Shown piece by piece: positions 6,597-16,386 of a DNA stretch of 56,670 nt (its first letter is position 1; each line of letters opens with the position of its first letter). A program made the position numbers and the translations under genes. The DNA comes from an uncultured Eubacteriales bacterium (GTDB lineage: Bacteria; Bacillota; Clostridia; Oscillospirales; UBA644): NCBI GenBank assembly GCA_905207625.1, contig CAJLLT010000013.1, positions 1 to 56,670 of the forward strand, read 5' to 3'. A model generated the notes under the pieces. The model saw only the letters and a list, made by a program, of their open reading frames with translations. It searched no databases and was not told the origin of the DNA.

Positions 6597-7486
6597 TTTT
6601 TCTCTGCCTTTCGCTTCTCTTCCCAGGCCTTATACTCCCCGATCTCATCATACATACGCTGATAATCGGAGTGCCGGGAAGCCGGAATCTCACCGTTTCT
6701 CACAGCCTCGAGAACAGCACATCCCTTTTCCTTACGGTGAGTACAGTCACTGAAGAGGCATTTGTCAGAATAAGGTCTGAATTCCGCAAAGCAATCCGGT
6801 AATCCGGATCTGTCCCTGATGCCGAATTCCTCAAAATCTATACTTCCGAAACCGGGAGTATCAGCGACGGTTCCGCCGCAGATGTCAAAAAGTTCAACGG
6901 CCCGGGTAGTATGTTTTCCCCTTTGCAATTTCCGGCTGATCTCACCGGTCTGCCGGCATACGGAGGGATCAAGGGCATTCAGAAGAGTAGACTTTCCGAC
7001 TCCGGAAAGTCCGCCGAGGGCACAGACCTTTCCCCGGATAAGTTTCCGTATCTGTTCCAGTCCGTCTGCGCAGAGTTGCGGTTTGTCCGCTTCAAGCTTT
7101 ACTATACGGTAGGGCAGTGCGGAGTATATCCTTTCCAGACCGACAGCATCGGCAAGGTCAGCTTTATTGAACACCAGAACGGGTTCTATCCCGTGCCATG
7201 AGGCAACGGTTATCATCTTGTCTATGTTATACAGGTCCGGCGACGGATCGGAAAACGCGGATACTATGAAAAGACGGTCAATGTTGCTCACAGGCGGGCG
7301 GGAAAGGTTATTGCGGCGAGGCAAGAGTTCTTCTATTACTCCGCTCCGGATCTCGACGTCGTCACCAACGCAGAGCACCGTGCCGTCCTTGCGGAATATA
7401 CCGCGGGCGCGGCACTGTTCAAACCCGTTTTCGGTCTTCACGGTATAGAGTCCGCCGACGCCCTTGTATATCTTACCCTTCACCAT
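6593..7486 (-). CDS. rsgA: Ribosome small-subunit biogenesis GTPase RsgA (YloQ/CpgA)
   Basis: A 297-residue circularly permuted GTPase that helps late maturation of the 30S subunit. It has an N-terminal OB fold (about 1-65), then NKAD (VFNKADLADA), then the P-loop GLSGVGKSTLLNAL, then DTPGFGSIDF, so the G motifs are in the permuted order G4-G1-G3. The C-terminal zinc knuckle is CLFSDCTHRKEKGC. Length equals B. subtilis CpgA. The gene overlaps prkC by seven bases upstream and thiN by four downstream. CpgA is a known PrkC target in Bacillus, so the linkage is functional as well as positional; rpe, which separates it from thiN in B. subtilis, is missing. Confidence 0.95.
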   Translation of the reverse strand: MVKGKIYKGVGGLYTVKTENGFEQCRARGIFRKDGTVLCVGDDVEIRSGVIEELLPRRNNLSRPPVSNIDRLFIVSAFSDPSPDLYNIDKMITVASWHGIEPVLVFNKADLADAVGLERIYSALPYRIVKLEADKPQLCADGLEQIRKLIRGKVCALGGLSGVGKSTLLNALDPSVCRQTGEISRKLQRGKHTTRAVELFDICGGTVADTPGFGSIDFEEFGIRDRSGLPDCFAEFRPYSDKCLFSDCTHRKEKGCAVLEAVRNGEIPASRHSDYQRMYDEIGEYKAWEEKRKAEKK

Positions 7487-9318
7487 TCTGAATCGTACTC
7501 ATAGTAATCAAATACTTCCGTGGCATCCTGAGGCTTCTGACCGAGACTGATGTAGATGATTATTGCCGTTCCCTGATCCACAACGTGATCCTTTTCAATA
7601 CTCTGGCTTATTACCTGACCCTCAGGAACAGTGGAATTATATTCCTCACGAAGAACAGTGTCAAGTTTCGCCTGATAAAGCTTCGTCATTGCAACTTCCT
7701 TTGTATCGCCCACCACGTTGGGAACCCTTACCTGGGTCACCGCAGTCTTGAATGCGACATAGATCTTGACCGTGGTTCCCTCGTATACAGTGCTTCCCTC
7801 AGCGGGAGAGACCCTCAGAACAGTTCCCTCTTCGGCAGTATCGTTCTGCTCCCGTATGACCTCACATAAAAGCTGTTTGCGGCGAAGCGCATTTTCCGCC
7901 TGAGCCTCGGGGAGTCCTCTCACCGTGGGAACGGTGGTGCTTCTTTTACCCAGACTCACGGTCAAAGTGATAACGCTTCCGGAAGGATATCGCGCTCCCG
8001 GATCGGGAGACTGGGCTACCACGAGCCCTTCTCCGAAGGTTGAATTATATTCCTTGACCTGTTCAAACTTGAAATTTACGGTATAACGGACGTCGTCCAC
8101 AATTTCATCTGCGGGTTTACCCAGAAAATTCGGGACGGAAATGAGCTCCTGTCTTAGATTGTTCACCACGGTCTGCATTGTCCCGTAGCCCACAAGAACC
8201 AGCAGCAATGCCAGGAAAACACCCGAGGATACGGCAATGAGTTTATTGCGGAAAACACGCCATTTATAATTCTTCTTGCTTTTTTTCTTTCTGTAGCTCT
8301 TCATTTTACCCGGTTCGGACGATGTGCCGGAAGAGGAAGCCGGCGTCCGGGCAGGCTTTCCTTTTTTCTTTTCCTGATCTGCAACCGCACCTGCCGGTTT
8401 TTTCTGATCCCCGGAGGAAACAGCATGTCCGTGATTTTTATCCGTCTGACTCGGGAGAGTGTCGGTAAGATCGTACGAAAAGACCATATTGAGGTCATCT
8501 TCGATTATTTTCAGATCTATGAGCATTTCCTTGGCATGCTGATATCTCTTGGCGGGATCCTTCATCATCGCCTTGAGAATTATCTGCTCAAGACCTACGG
8601 GAATATCGGGATTTATCTCTCTCGGTGGCTTCGGCTTCTGCTGAACCTGCTGCAAAGCAACTGCCACGGCGGTATCACCGGTAAAAGGAAGCTTTCCGGT
8701 AACCATTTCATAAAGCATAACACCCGTGGAGTAAATATCAGAACGCTCGTCAGTGGCCAGTCCTCTCGCCTGCTCCGGGCTGATATAGTGGACCGATCCG
8801 ATGGCGGTGTCCGTCATTGTAACCGTTTCAAAATTTGAAACATGGGCTATTCCGAAATCCGTTACTTTTATGGTTCCGTCGTCGAGAAGCATTATATTGT
8901 GAGGCTTGACGTCACGGTGGATGACTCCGCGCTCATGTGCGTGGCGCAGAGCCTTCAGTATCTGTTTGCAGTAGCCTATCGCCTCCGGAACAGACAAAGC
9001 TCCGGAATAGTCGATATACTCCTTAAGGGTCCTGCCGTCAATATATTCCATCACGATATACTGAACGTCACCCTCGAAATTAACGTCATACACGTCCACG
9101 ATATTGCGGTGGGACAGCATGGCGATGGCACGGGATTCGTTCAGAAAACGTTTTCTGAAACGGGGATCTGTGATATACTCATCCTTCAGGACTTTTATGG
9201 CGACGTACTTTTTCTCAAGGGTGTCGTAAGCCTTATAGACTATGGACATTCCCCCGACGCCGACGATTTCCTGTATTTCATATCTTCCGCCCAGAACAGT
9301 GCCTACAAGTTCCTTCAC
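7480..9318 (-). CDS. prkC: PASTA-domain Ser/Thr protein kinase PrkC (Stk1)
   Basis: A 612-residue transmembrane kinase that senses peptidoglycan fragments or lipid II outside and phosphorylates cytoplasmic proteins. The kinase domain (10-270) has the G-rich loop GVGGMS, Lys42 in AIKVL, HRDVKPHN at 134-141 and DFG at 154-156. A basic linker (about 300-355) leads to one membrane helix (359-379). Three PASTA repeats follow, at about 392-457, 459-525 and 528-593, with an acidic tail ending YYEYDSEW. The start overlaps the end of prpC by four bases, so kinase and phosphatase are translationally coupled. In spore formers PrkC also triggers germination by muropeptides. Confidence 0.96.
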   Translation of the reverse strand: MKELVGTVLGGRYEIQEIVGVGGMSIVYKAYDTLEKKYVAIKVLKDEYITDPRFRKRFLNESRAIAMLSHRNIVDVYDVNFEGDVQYIVMEYIDGRTLKEYIDYSGALSVPEAIGYCKQILKALRHAHERGVIHRDVKPHNIMLLDDGTIKVTDFGIAHVSNFETVTMTDTAIGSVHYISPEQARGLATDERSDIYSTGVMLYEMVTGKLPFTGDTAVAVALQQVQQKPKPPREINPDIPVGLEQIILKAMMKDPAKRYQHAKEMLIDLKIIEDDLNMVFSYDLTDTLPSQTDKNHGHAVSSGDQKKPAGAVADQEKKKGKPARTPASSSGTSSEPGKMKSYRKKKSKKNYKWRVFRNKLIAVSSGVFLALLLVLVGYGTMQTVVNNLRQELISVPNFLGKPADEIVDDVRYTVNFKFEQVKEYNSTFGEGLVVAQSPDPGARYPSGSVITLTVSLGKRSTTVPTVRGLPEAQAENALRRKQLLCEVIREQNDTAEEGTVLRVSPAEGSTVYEGTTVKIYVAFKTAVTQVRVPNVVGDTKEVAMTKLYQAKLDTVLREEYNSTVPEGQVISQSIEKDHVVDQGTAIIIYISLGQKPQDATEVFDYYEYDSEW

Positions 9319-10061
9319 CTGTCGTTACCTCCGTCGGAACAATCGATTATAACGGCGGTTATGTTATCTGTACCGCCCCTGCTGTTGGCAAGGTCCACAA
9401 GTGCCTGGGGAGCGTTTTCCGTATCCACCGTAACTATGTCTGACATTTCCTCGGAACTCACGAGATTCGAAAGCCCGTCGGAGCAAAGAAGCACATACCG
9501 GAATTCCGACCTCGGGCATGTAGCGGTATCCACCTTCACATCCGGGGAAATACCTACGGAACGGGTAATCATATGTTTGTACGGATGATCGTTTGCCTGT
9601 GCCTCGCTTATCTCTCCGAGATCTATCATTTCCTGTACGACAGAGTGGTCTTTTGTAAGCTTCACAGCCTTACCGTCACGGTCAATGCCGTAGGCACGGC
9701 TGTCTCCAACATGAGCGACGTAAAGAGTATCGTCGACAATCATCGCAAGGACGGCGGTGGTACCCATTCCTTTGAGGGATTCCTCTCTGATGGAAGCCGC
9801 AAAAACGCTGTCATTGGCGCGGATTATCACTGAAGCAAGAAGTTTTTCGATATTACGGTTGCGAAACCCGTCCCGGGCATCCTGAAGCTCTTTTTCTATG
9901 ACACGGGTGGCAAGAGAACTGGCAATATTGCCCGCCTGATGTCCGCCCATACCGTCGCATACCAGGGCATAGGCGCAGTTGCGGTCAAATTCACGGCAGC
10001 AGAAGCTGTCCTGATTATTCTGCCGGACCTTACCCACATCCGTCTTTGCGTAGATTTTCAT
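9315..10061 (-). CDS. prpC: PP2C-family Ser/Thr phosphatase PrpC (Stp)
   Basis: A 248-residue Mn/Mg-dependent phosphatase opposing PrkC. It carries the PP2C motifs: NQDSF near residue 16, VCDGMGGHQAGN near residue 34, HVGDSRAY near residue 120, LLCSDGLSNLV near residue 190 and GGTDNITAVI near residue 228. The Asp residues of these motifs bind the two metals. Length matches B. subtilis PrpC (254). It sits 47 bases after rlmN and overlaps prkC. Confidence 0.95.
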   Translation of the reverse strand: MKIYAKTDVGKVRQNNQDSFCCREFDRNCAYALVCDGMGGHQAGNIASSLATRVIEKELQDARDGFRNRNIEKLLASVIIRANDSVFAASIREESLKGMGTTAVLAMIVDDTLYVAHVGDSRAYGIDRDGKAVKLTKDHSVVQEMIDLGEISEAQANDHPYKHMITRSVGISPDVKVDTATCPRSEFRYVLLCSDGLSNLVSSEEMSDIVTVDTENAPQALVDLANSRGGTDNITAVIIDCSDGGNDR

Positions 10062-10107
10062 AGTATACCCCCCTTTGGGTCCAGAGTAATATATGTATTT
10101 TGATCTT

Positions 10108-11130
10108 TCAGCTGTTCTCTTTGGAGGAAACGTGACGCAGCTGTCCGCAGGCTGCGTTTATCTCTTCGCCGAGGGTGCGGCGGACGGTGACATTGATGCC
10201 CCGGTCTTCGAGTACAGACTGAAATTTCCTTACAGCCTCCGGGGGTGCGGGTCTCATTCCACGTTCCATTACATAATTGACGGGGATAAGATTAACGTGG
10301 CAGAGCATTCCTTTCAGCAGTGCCGCAAGTTTCTCCGCCTGCGCCGGTGAAGAATTTATCCCGTCAATAAGGGTGTATTCAAACGATATCCGCCGCCCGG
10401 TGGATGCAATGTATCTGCGGCAGGCATCCATCAGCTGAGAAATGTTCCATTTTCTGTTCACAGGCATTATCTTATTCCGGGTCTCATCGTCCGGAGCATG
10501 CAGAGAAACAGAAAGAGTAAGCTGCAGTTTCATCGCCGCAAGCTCATCTATCTTCGGAACGATACCGCAGGTTGAAACGGAAACGTGACGCAGACTCAGC
10601 CCGAATATTCTCGGATCGGAAATATTCCTGAGAAAAAGAACGATATTGTCAAAATTATCAAAGGGCTCACCTATGCCCATGACGACCACGGAGGAAACTT
10701 TGTTTTCCCGGTTGACATATTCTATCTGTGCCAGCATTTCGCCCGCGGTAAGGCAACGCTGCAATCCAGTAAGGGAACTTGCGCAGAAAGCGCAGTTCAT
10801 ACGGCAGCCGACCTGAGAGGAGATGCAGACACTGTTTCCGTGTCTGTAATTCATCACCACTGTCTCAATCAGTGCGCCGTCATGCAAGCGGAAAAGATAT
10901 TTGACCGTTCCGTCGGGGTCAACAAGTTTCTTTACGGGGTCGATGACCGGCAGTGACGCGCACCTGGAAAGTTTTTCCCGGAGAGGCTTCGAAAGATCCG
11001 TCATCTGTTCAAAATCGAAGACTCCCGAGGCGAGCCATTTTGCTATCTGCCCCGCCCTGAACTTGGGAAGTTCCTGAGCAACGACAAAGTCCGTCAGTTG
11101 CTCAAAGGTCATATCCGCAGGATAAAACAT
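10108..11130 (-). CDS. rlmN: Dual-specificity 23S rRNA/tRNA adenine-C2 methyltransferase RlmN
   Basis: A 340-residue radical-SAM enzyme that methylates A2503 of 23S rRNA and A37 of some tRNAs. The radical-SAM cluster cysteines are in SQVGCRMNCAFCASS (about residues 102-116), and the methyl-carrying catalytic Cys is in INAACGQLR near the C terminus. VVMGIGEPFDN is the conserved GEP segment. The start overlaps the preceding yugP stop by one base (TGATG). In Bacillus rsmB sits just ahead of rlmN; here yugP occupies that place. Confidence 0.95.
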   Translation of the reverse strand: MFYPADMTFEQLTDFVVAQELPKFRAGQIAKWLASGVFDFEQMTDLSKPLREKLSRCASLPVIDPVKKLVDPDGTVKYLFRLHDGALIETVVMNYRHGNSVCISSQVGCRMNCAFCASSLTGLQRCLTAGEMLAQIEYVNRENKVSSVVVMGIGEPFDNFDNIVLFLRNISDPRIFGLSLRHVSVSTCGIVPKIDELAAMKLQLTLSVSLHAPDDETRNKIMPVNRKWNISQLMDACRRYIASTGRRISFEYTLIDGINSSPAQAEKLAALLKGMLCHVNLIPVNYVMERGMRPAPPEAVRKFQSVLEDRGINVTVRRTLGEEINAACGQLRHVSSKENS

Positions 11131-11828
11131 CAGTCTCTCCTTCTGTTGTTGCCGGAGGCTATGAGGATCAGCCTCAGAAGCTGTGCGAGAGATACGGCAA
11201 AAGCGGCAACATACGTCATGGCGGCGGCCCGGAGGACCTTCTTTGTCCCGCTGAGTTCCTCCGAGGAAAGCATCCCGGAGCTTTCAAGGCTTTTAACCGC
11301 CCGACGGGAAGCGTCAAACTCCACCGGAAGAGTCACAAGCTGAAACAGCACAACAAACATGAAAAGGGCAATTCCGATATCAACAAGTATACCCCAGTTG
11401 AACAAAAAGCCCACAAATATAAGCGGAACCGAAAGCCCTGAGCCGAAATTCGCCACAGGAAGGATTGTGTTGCGTATTTTGATCGGAGTATAGCCCTCGG
11501 CGTACTGTACCGCATGTCCCGCTTCATGGCAGGCAACTCCCAGAGCGGCAACGGAGGAACCGTCATAAACACCCTGAGAAAGACTTATATGTTTTTTTCT
11601 CGGATCAAAATTATCCGTAAGTGTCCCGGCTATCTGTCCCACGGAAACATCAAAGACCCCGTGATTACGAAGAACGGACATCGCCGCCTGAGCCCCGGTC
11701 AGTCCGCTCGAGGACGCCACCCGGGAATAGCGGCTGTAGGTGGTTTTGACGGATATCTGTGCAATAAGGGACAATATGATTGCGGGAACAACAAGAACCA
11801 CATACCAATAATCAATATACCAACCCAT
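11130..11828 (-). CDS. YugP-family zinc metallopeptidase (membrane)
   Basis: A 232-residue membrane protein with the zinc-protease motif HEAGHAVQYAEGY (HExxH-type, near residue 103). Hydrophobic helices lie near residues 5-25, 120-160 and 200-222. The region DGSSVAALGVACHEAGHA is typical of the YugP (DUF1751-like) family, whose substrate is unknown. It lies between fmt and rlmN, where B. subtilis has rsmB, and overlaps the rlmN start by one base. Membrane protein turnover is the likely role by inference from the fold. Confidence 0.85.
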   Translation of the reverse strand: MGWYIDYWYVVLVVPAIILSLIAQISVKTTYSRYSRVASSSGLTGAQAAMSVLRNHGVFDVSVGQIAGTLTDNFDPRKKHISLSQGVYDGSSVAALGVACHEAGHAVQYAEGYTPIKIRNTILPVANFGSGLSVPLIFVGFLFNWGILVDIGIALFMFVVLFQLVTLPVEFDASRRAVKSLESSGMLSSEELSGTKKVLRAAAMTYVAAFAVSLAQLLRLILIASGNNRRRD

Positions 11829-11846
11829 ACCATGACCTTTCCGGGA

Positions 11847-12770
11847 TCACAGGAATCTTTCCACGCTGTAACCCCTTGCAAAAGCCTCCCCCGACATAAT
11901 ATTCTTACCGTCGGGACGAAGAGATACTATTTTCACTGCACCGCTGCCGCAGGCAACAACGGGCGTTTTACTGTCAATGACTTTTCCCGGCTGTCCGGAT
12001 CCGGAAACAGGTTCAACCGCAAAAAGCTTTACCCCCAGCTGTCTTCCGTCGGAAAGAACAGCCACCGCCGTTGCCGTGGGAACGGGACTCAGCCCCCGGA
12101 CAAGATCAAAGACCTTTTTGGCTGAAACTGAAAAATCCACTTTCCTTGTCTGAGCGGTTATCATATGAGCATAACTGGACTGACCCTCCTGCTTCTGAGG
12201 TACCACAGATCCTTCCCAAAGACCTTTAAGAGTCCGGAGAAGAAGCTTGCCACCCTCTTCGGCAAGTTTGTCGTGCAGGGTTCCGGCATCATCGCTGTCA
12301 AGTATATCAACCTTACTCTTAAGAAGCATATCCCCGGTATCAAGCCCCGCATCCATAAGCATGGTCGTAATGCCGGTCTCTTTTTTTCCGTCGATTATGG
12401 CGGCATTTATCGGGGCGGCGCCGCGGTATTCCGGAAGCAGTGAGGCATGAACATTCACGCACCCGTATTCCGGAAAAGAAAGAATATATTCAGGTAATAT
12501 TTTACCGTAAGAAGCCACAACTATACATTCCGGCTTTTTTTCTTCCAGAAGAGGAATCAACGCGCCGTCCTTAAGGGTTTCCGGAGTAAAGACCTCCAGG
12601 TTTTGCTGCAAGGCATATGCCTTTACCGGAGTTGGAGTAAGTACATACCCTCTTCCCTTCGGTTTATCCGGCTGGGAGACTACGGCACATATCTCATGCT
12701 CGCCGCTTTCCGCCAAAGCTTTAAGAGAGGCGACAGCAAAATCGGATGTTCCCATGAAAAGTATTTTCAT
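11847..12770 (-). CDS. fmt: Methionyl-tRNA formyltransferase
   Basis: A 307-residue enzyme that formylates initiator Met-tRNA using 10-formyltetrahydrofolate. The opening MKILFMGTSDFAVASLKAL, the catalytic-loop stretch VHASLLPEYRGAAPINAAI (Asn/His/Asp region) and ITTMLMDAGLDTGDML are all present. The C-terminal tRNA-binding domain covers about residues 205-305. It abuts def with no gap, the usual pairing of the enzyme that adds the formyl group with the one that removes it. Confidence 0.96.
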   Translation of the reverse strand: MKILFMGTSDFAVASLKALAESGEHEICAVVSQPDKPKGRGYVLTPTPVKAYALQQNLEVFTPETLKDGALIPLLEEKKPECIVVASYGKILPEYILSFPEYGCVNVHASLLPEYRGAAPINAAIIDGKKETGITTMLMDAGLDTGDMLLKSKVDILDSDDAGTLHDKLAEEGGKLLLRTLKGLWEGSVVPQKQEGQSSYAHMITAQTRKVDFSVSAKKVFDLVRGLSPVPTATAVAVLSDGRQLGVKLFAVEPVSGSGQPGKVIDSKTPVVACGSGAVKIVSLRPDGKNIMSGEAFARGYSVERFL

Positions 12771-13235
12771 TTACCGTTCCTCGTAGTCCACATATTCCGT
12801 AACATGAATCCTGAAAAGTTTCCCGTCCAGATGGTCCGTTTCGTGGCAGAAGCAAACCGCGGTTATCCCGGTTCTGGTATAGCTCACGGGATTGCCGTCT
12901 ACGTCAAAGCCTTCCACCGTAACCTTTGCCGGACGAAGGGTCTTTCCCCAGACGCCGGGAACGGAAAGACACCCCTCCGTTGCCTCCTGCTCACCCTCAG
13001 CAGCGGTTATGACGGGATTTATAACTTCTTTCATCTGCTCATCGTCATCCACGAATATGAACAGGCGGCGGAGAACCCCGACCTGCGGAGCGGCAAGCCC
13101 CAGTCCGTCGGCTTTTTTCAGTGTCTGTTTCATATCGTCAACAAGCTGCCTGAGTTTTTTATCGTATGCGGTGACGGGTCTGCAGACCTTTGTGAGAGCC
13201 TCGTCACCCTCTTTGACTATCTGTCTTACAGCCAT
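12771..13235 (-). CDS. def: Peptide deformylase
   Basis: A 154-residue Fe/Zn hydrolase that removes formyl from nascent proteins. All three motifs are present: I, GLGLAAPQVG (near 45); II, EGCLSVPG (near 91, metal Cys); III, CHETDHLDG (near 133, HExxH). The Ala/Cys context before HETDH (VCFCHETDH) replaces the commoner QEIDH but keeps both metal His and the catalytic Glu. Short length and no insert indicate a type 1 or 3-like deformylase. Confidence 0.95.
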   Translation of the reverse strand: MAVRQIVKEGDEALTKVCRPVTAYDKKLRQLVDDMKQTLKKADGLGLAAPQVGVLRRLFIFVDDDEQMKEVINPVITAAEGEQEATEGCLSVPGVWGKTLRPAKVTVEGFDVDGNPVSYTRTGITAVCFCHETDHLDGKLFRIHVTEYVDYEER

Positions 13236-13245
13236 ATTTTTCCTC

Positions 13246-15516
13246 CTAATATATGACAGCCGGATTCATATCTATACCGGTCGTTACGTCCTTATTTGCC
13301 CTGTCCGAAACAAATTCAACGTACAGTTCGGACAAAAGCTGACGCTGTGGGTGAATATCCCTGCATTTTATCAGAACTCTCACCCGGTACTGCCCGTCCA
13401 CCATGGGTACCGATGTAGCCTTCGGACATATGGCACGCAGCGGCAGGTCCTTACGCCCCTCTGTCATTCTTTTCAGTCTTTCAAGAAAATCGTTTGCCGC
13501 ATCAAAAGCTCTTTTTTCAGTCGGAGCGATGAAAGTTACCTGACACATGTCGCAGAAGGGCGGATAAAGCATTGTGCGGCGGAACGCTATTTCGCTTTCA
13601 TAAAAGCCCTCGTAATCCTGACGGAACGCAAAATTCAGTACACGGTGAGCCGGTGAAAACGTCTGGATGACAGCCCGTCCGCTTTTTTCCGCTCTTCCGG
13701 CACGTCCCACTACCTGGGTTATAACGGAAAAGGTCTTTTCGTAAGCCCTGAAGTCAGAAGAATACAGGGACATATCCGCATTGAGAACACCTACGAGGGT
13801 AACATTCGGGAAATCCAGCCCCTTGGTTATCATCTGGGTCCCGAGAAGAATATCGCATCTGTTCTCTCTGACGGCGGTAAGGATTTCATCTCTGTCGGTC
13901 TTGCCGGTAACCGTGTCCGCATCCATGCGCAACAGTCGGGCCTTCGGAAACATCGTCTGGAGCTGCTGCTGTATTTTCTGAGTCCCCGCTCCCGAAAACT
14001 TCATATTTTTACTGCCGCATTTTTCGCAGTTTTCCGGCACAGGGCAGGTGTTTCCGCAATAGTGGCATATCAGCCTGTCCTCAGGACGGTGATATGTCAT
14101 GGGTATACCGCAATACGGGCAGGTCACAGTGGTGCCGCATTTCACACAACTGACCACGGTATTGTACCCCCGGCGGTTGATAAACAGAATACTCTGCTCG
14201 CCCGCTGAAAGGTTTTTTTCAAGTTCCCCGGCAAGAATATCGCTTATATGCCCCCTTGAGCCGGACATCAGCTGATGGTGCATATCCGCCACAAGAATTC
14301 TGGGCAAAGGCTGGGAATTAAAACGGTTACGGAGTACCGAACGCCCTATAATACCGCTTTCAGCCCCGTAAAAAGTCTCAAAAGACGGGGTTGCGGACGC
14401 CAGGACAAGCAGTGCTTTGCGCCGGGATACGATATAAGTGGCGACGTCCCGGGCGTGATATTTGGGAGACTGCTCGGATTTATAGGTATTTTCCTGCTCC
14501 TCATCGATTATTATTATTCCGAGATTTTTCACCGGAGCAAATACAGCAGAGCGGGTGCCGACTATCACGGTCTTCTCTCCGGAAGCTATAAGCCGGGAGG
14601 TGTCGCATCTTTCCCCGTCTGAGAGCGCACTGTGAAGAATGGCGAGTTTTTTTCCGTATCTGCCGTAAAGCCGCCGGACTATCTGAAAAGTAAGAGATAT
14701 TTCGGGGATAAGCAGCAGAGCCTGTTGCCCGCGGGCAAGAACCTCATCAATAAGTCTGATGTAAACAAGGGTTTTGCCGCTTCCGGTAACACCGTAAAGC
14801 AAATGTGTCTTGCCGCTTCCCAAAAGGGAAAACATTTCGTCATATGCCTGCTGCTGTTCTCCGTTGAGAATGACTTCTCCGCCGCCGGAAGGAACATCAA
14901 GACCTCTGAGTGGATCACGTTCCGCCACACGATGTGTAAGCTTAAGTACACCGTTTTTGGCCATGGTACGGATCACTGCCGGAGAAACTCCGGTCACGGA
15001 ACAGAGTTGTTTCAGAGAAAGTGTTCCGTCTTTTTTAAGCTCAAGCAAGACCTTGCCCCGATTGACAGCCGCGACGGAGGCTTTTTCGGCTTCAGCCTTT
15101 TGCAGCACCTCATCTGCGCAGGGACAGTCAATATACTCCGCACAGACCTCAGTCCGGTCAAGCCGCTTCATGGAAAGGCTGCCGGAGGGCATGACTGTAC
15201 GGTAAGCCTCAAAAAGAGTACAGAAGGTCTTTTCCTTCAGATAACGGACAAGCTGAAGAGTTTCCGCTCCGAGAAAAGATGTATACACACCTTCGGGGGC
15301 AAACTCCGTAACGGGTTTCAGCCCCGACGTATCCCCGGACATAAAGGTCTCAAGGACCACTGCACGGGTCTTACGGTCGGATCTGCCGAATGGAACGGTA
15401 CACAAAGCCCCGGCAACGGCAGACGCCTCCATATTCTCCGGAACGGTGTAACTGTAGGGAATATCCGCTTTATAAGGAACGGATTCCACCGCAACGGTTA
15501 CGCACAGACGCTCCAT
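13246..15516 (-). CDS. priA: Primosomal protein N' (PriA replication-restart helicase)
   Basis: A 756-residue 3'-to-5' helicase that reloads the replisome at stalled forks. In order it has an N-terminal 3'-DNA-binding domain (about 1-100), a winged-helix region, and a helicase core with Walker A GVTGSGKT. Walker B is DEEQ rather than DEEH, a variant I have seen in other Clostridia. Eight Cys follow in paired CxxC units (CVKCGTTVTCPYCG, CHYCGNTC, CEKCG) for two zincs, then QVVGRAGRAEKSG (motif VI). It lies between rpoZ and def; coaBC, which precedes priA in B. subtilis, is absent. Confidence 0.96.
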   Translation of the reverse strand: MERLCVTVAVESVPYKADIPYSYTVPENMEASAVAGALCTVPFGRSDRKTRAVVLETFMSGDTSGLKPVTEFAPEGVYTSFLGAETLQLVRYLKEKTFCTLFEAYRTVMPSGSLSMKRLDRTEVCAEYIDCPCADEVLQKAEAEKASVAAVNRGKVLLELKKDGTLSLKQLCSVTGVSPAVIRTMAKNGVLKLTHRVAERDPLRGLDVPSGGGEVILNGEQQQAYDEMFSLLGSGKTHLLYGVTGSGKTLVYIRLIDEVLARGQQALLLIPEISLTFQIVRRLYGRYGKKLAILHSALSDGERCDTSRLIASGEKTVIVGTRSAVFAPVKNLGIIIIDEEQENTYKSEQSPKYHARDVATYIVSRRKALLVLASATPSFETFYGAESGIIGRSVLRNRFNSQPLPRILVADMHHQLMSGSRGHISDILAGELEKNLSAGEQSILFINRRGYNTVVSCVKCGTTVTCPYCGIPMTYHRPEDRLICHYCGNTCPVPENCEKCGSKNMKFSGAGTQKIQQQLQTMFPKARLLRMDADTVTGKTDRDEILTAVRENRCDILLGTQMITKGLDFPNVTLVGVLNADMSLYSSDFRAYEKTFSVITQVVGRAGRAEKSGRAVIQTFSPAHRVLNFAFRQDYEGFYESEIAFRRTMLYPPFCDMCQVTFIAPTEKRAFDAANDFLERLKRMTEGRKDLPLRAICPKATSVPMVDGQYRVRVLIKCRDIHPQRQLLSELYVEFVSDRANKDVTTGIDMNPAVIY

Positions 15517-15519
15517 TGC

Positions 15520-15720
15520 TTATTCGTGTTTTTCGTAAAAACGGGCTTCCCCGGTGGCAAAATCGTTGACAGCCATCTTTATGGGCTTTTCGGTAAGTTT
15601 CACACCGTTTTCCTCAGCCTTTTCGGCTATCTGCCTTGCTCTTGTGGCGACGGCAATGCAGAGGGAATAACGACATTTGTTTTCGCCTTTGATAAGTTCG
15701 TTTACTGCGGGATACAACAT
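15520..15720 (-). CDS. rpoZ: RNA polymerase omega subunit
   Basis: A 66-residue protein beginning MLYPAVNELIKGENKCRYSL with the family core RYSLCIAVATRARQIAE, equivalent to the RYSLVIAVAKRAR stretch of omega. Omega chaperones the beta-prime subunit. The position between gmk and priA is the normal Firmicute context. The body is short and ends in a charged ARFYEKHE tail. The gap to gmk (15721-15804) holds no gene. Confidence 0.9.
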   Translation of the reverse strand: MLYPAVNELIKGENKCRYSLCIAVATRARQIAEKAEENGVKLTEKPIKMAVNDFATGEARFYEKHE

Positions 15721-15804
15721 GGTATGTTCTCCTGTCTCCGACCTTGAAAATTTATTTATATTTTTCAGTCCGCGAAGTATGTCGGTCTGCTCCGGGACAC
15801 AGAG

Positions 15805-16386
15805 TTATCTATCTTCGGAAGTACGTCCTTCGGTCTTTTCTCTGCCGGAAGAAACTATGCGGCAGAAATTATCCACCGCCGCCTCAAGTCCGTCATTGAC
15901 CACGGTATGATCATAATCGGGGGCAAGCGTCATCTCCTGACGGGCTTTTGCAAGTCTTTGATCAATTTTCTTTTCGTTAGGGTCCCTTCCCCTCAGACGC
16001 TTCTCCAGTTCTTCCAGAGAAGGAGGCGCGATGAACACTGTGACGCAATGGGGAAGCTTATCCCTGACCTGCTTCATTCCGGCGGTATCTATCTCAAGGA
16101 CCACGTCTTTTCCCTCTTCCACCGCACGGATGACCGGCGCCTTCGGAGTTCCGTAATATTCGCCGCAATACTCGGCGTATTCAAGCATTCCGTTTTCCCG
16201 GACGTTTTTCAGAAACTCATCCCTGGAAACGAAGTGGTAACTCACCCCATCGACCTCACCCTCCCTGGGTTTACGGGTGGTCATGGACACGGAAACGTAC
16301 ACATTCCCAAGCTTCGGCACGGCCTGCCCGAGGATCGTACCCTTTCCTGATCCCGAAGGACCGGAAACCACATATATTTCAGCCAT
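15805..16386 (-). CDS. gmk: Guanylate kinase
   Basis: A 193-residue enzyme making GDP from GMP and ATP. P-loop is GPSGSGKGTI at residues 9-18; SMTTRKPREGEVDGVSYHF holds the GMP-binding Arg and Tyr; ARQEMTLAPDYDHTVVND is the conserved C-terminal part. The start overlaps the remA stop by one base. Confidence 0.96.
   Translation of the reverse strand: MAEIYVVSGPSGSGKGTILGQAVPKLGNVYVSVSMTTRKPREGEVDGVSYHFVSRDEFLKNVRENGMLEYAEYCGEYYGTPKAPVIRAVEEGKDVVLEIDTAGMKQVRDKLPHCVTVFIAPPSLEELEKRLRGRDPNEKKIDQRLAKARQEMTLAPDYDHTVVNDGLEAAVDNFCRIVSSGREKTEGRTSEDR

Noticed and set aside
14632..15747. 371-codon plus-strand ORF opposite priA
   Set aside because: Antisense shadow over the PriA N-terminal region and rpoZ; no supporting start signal.
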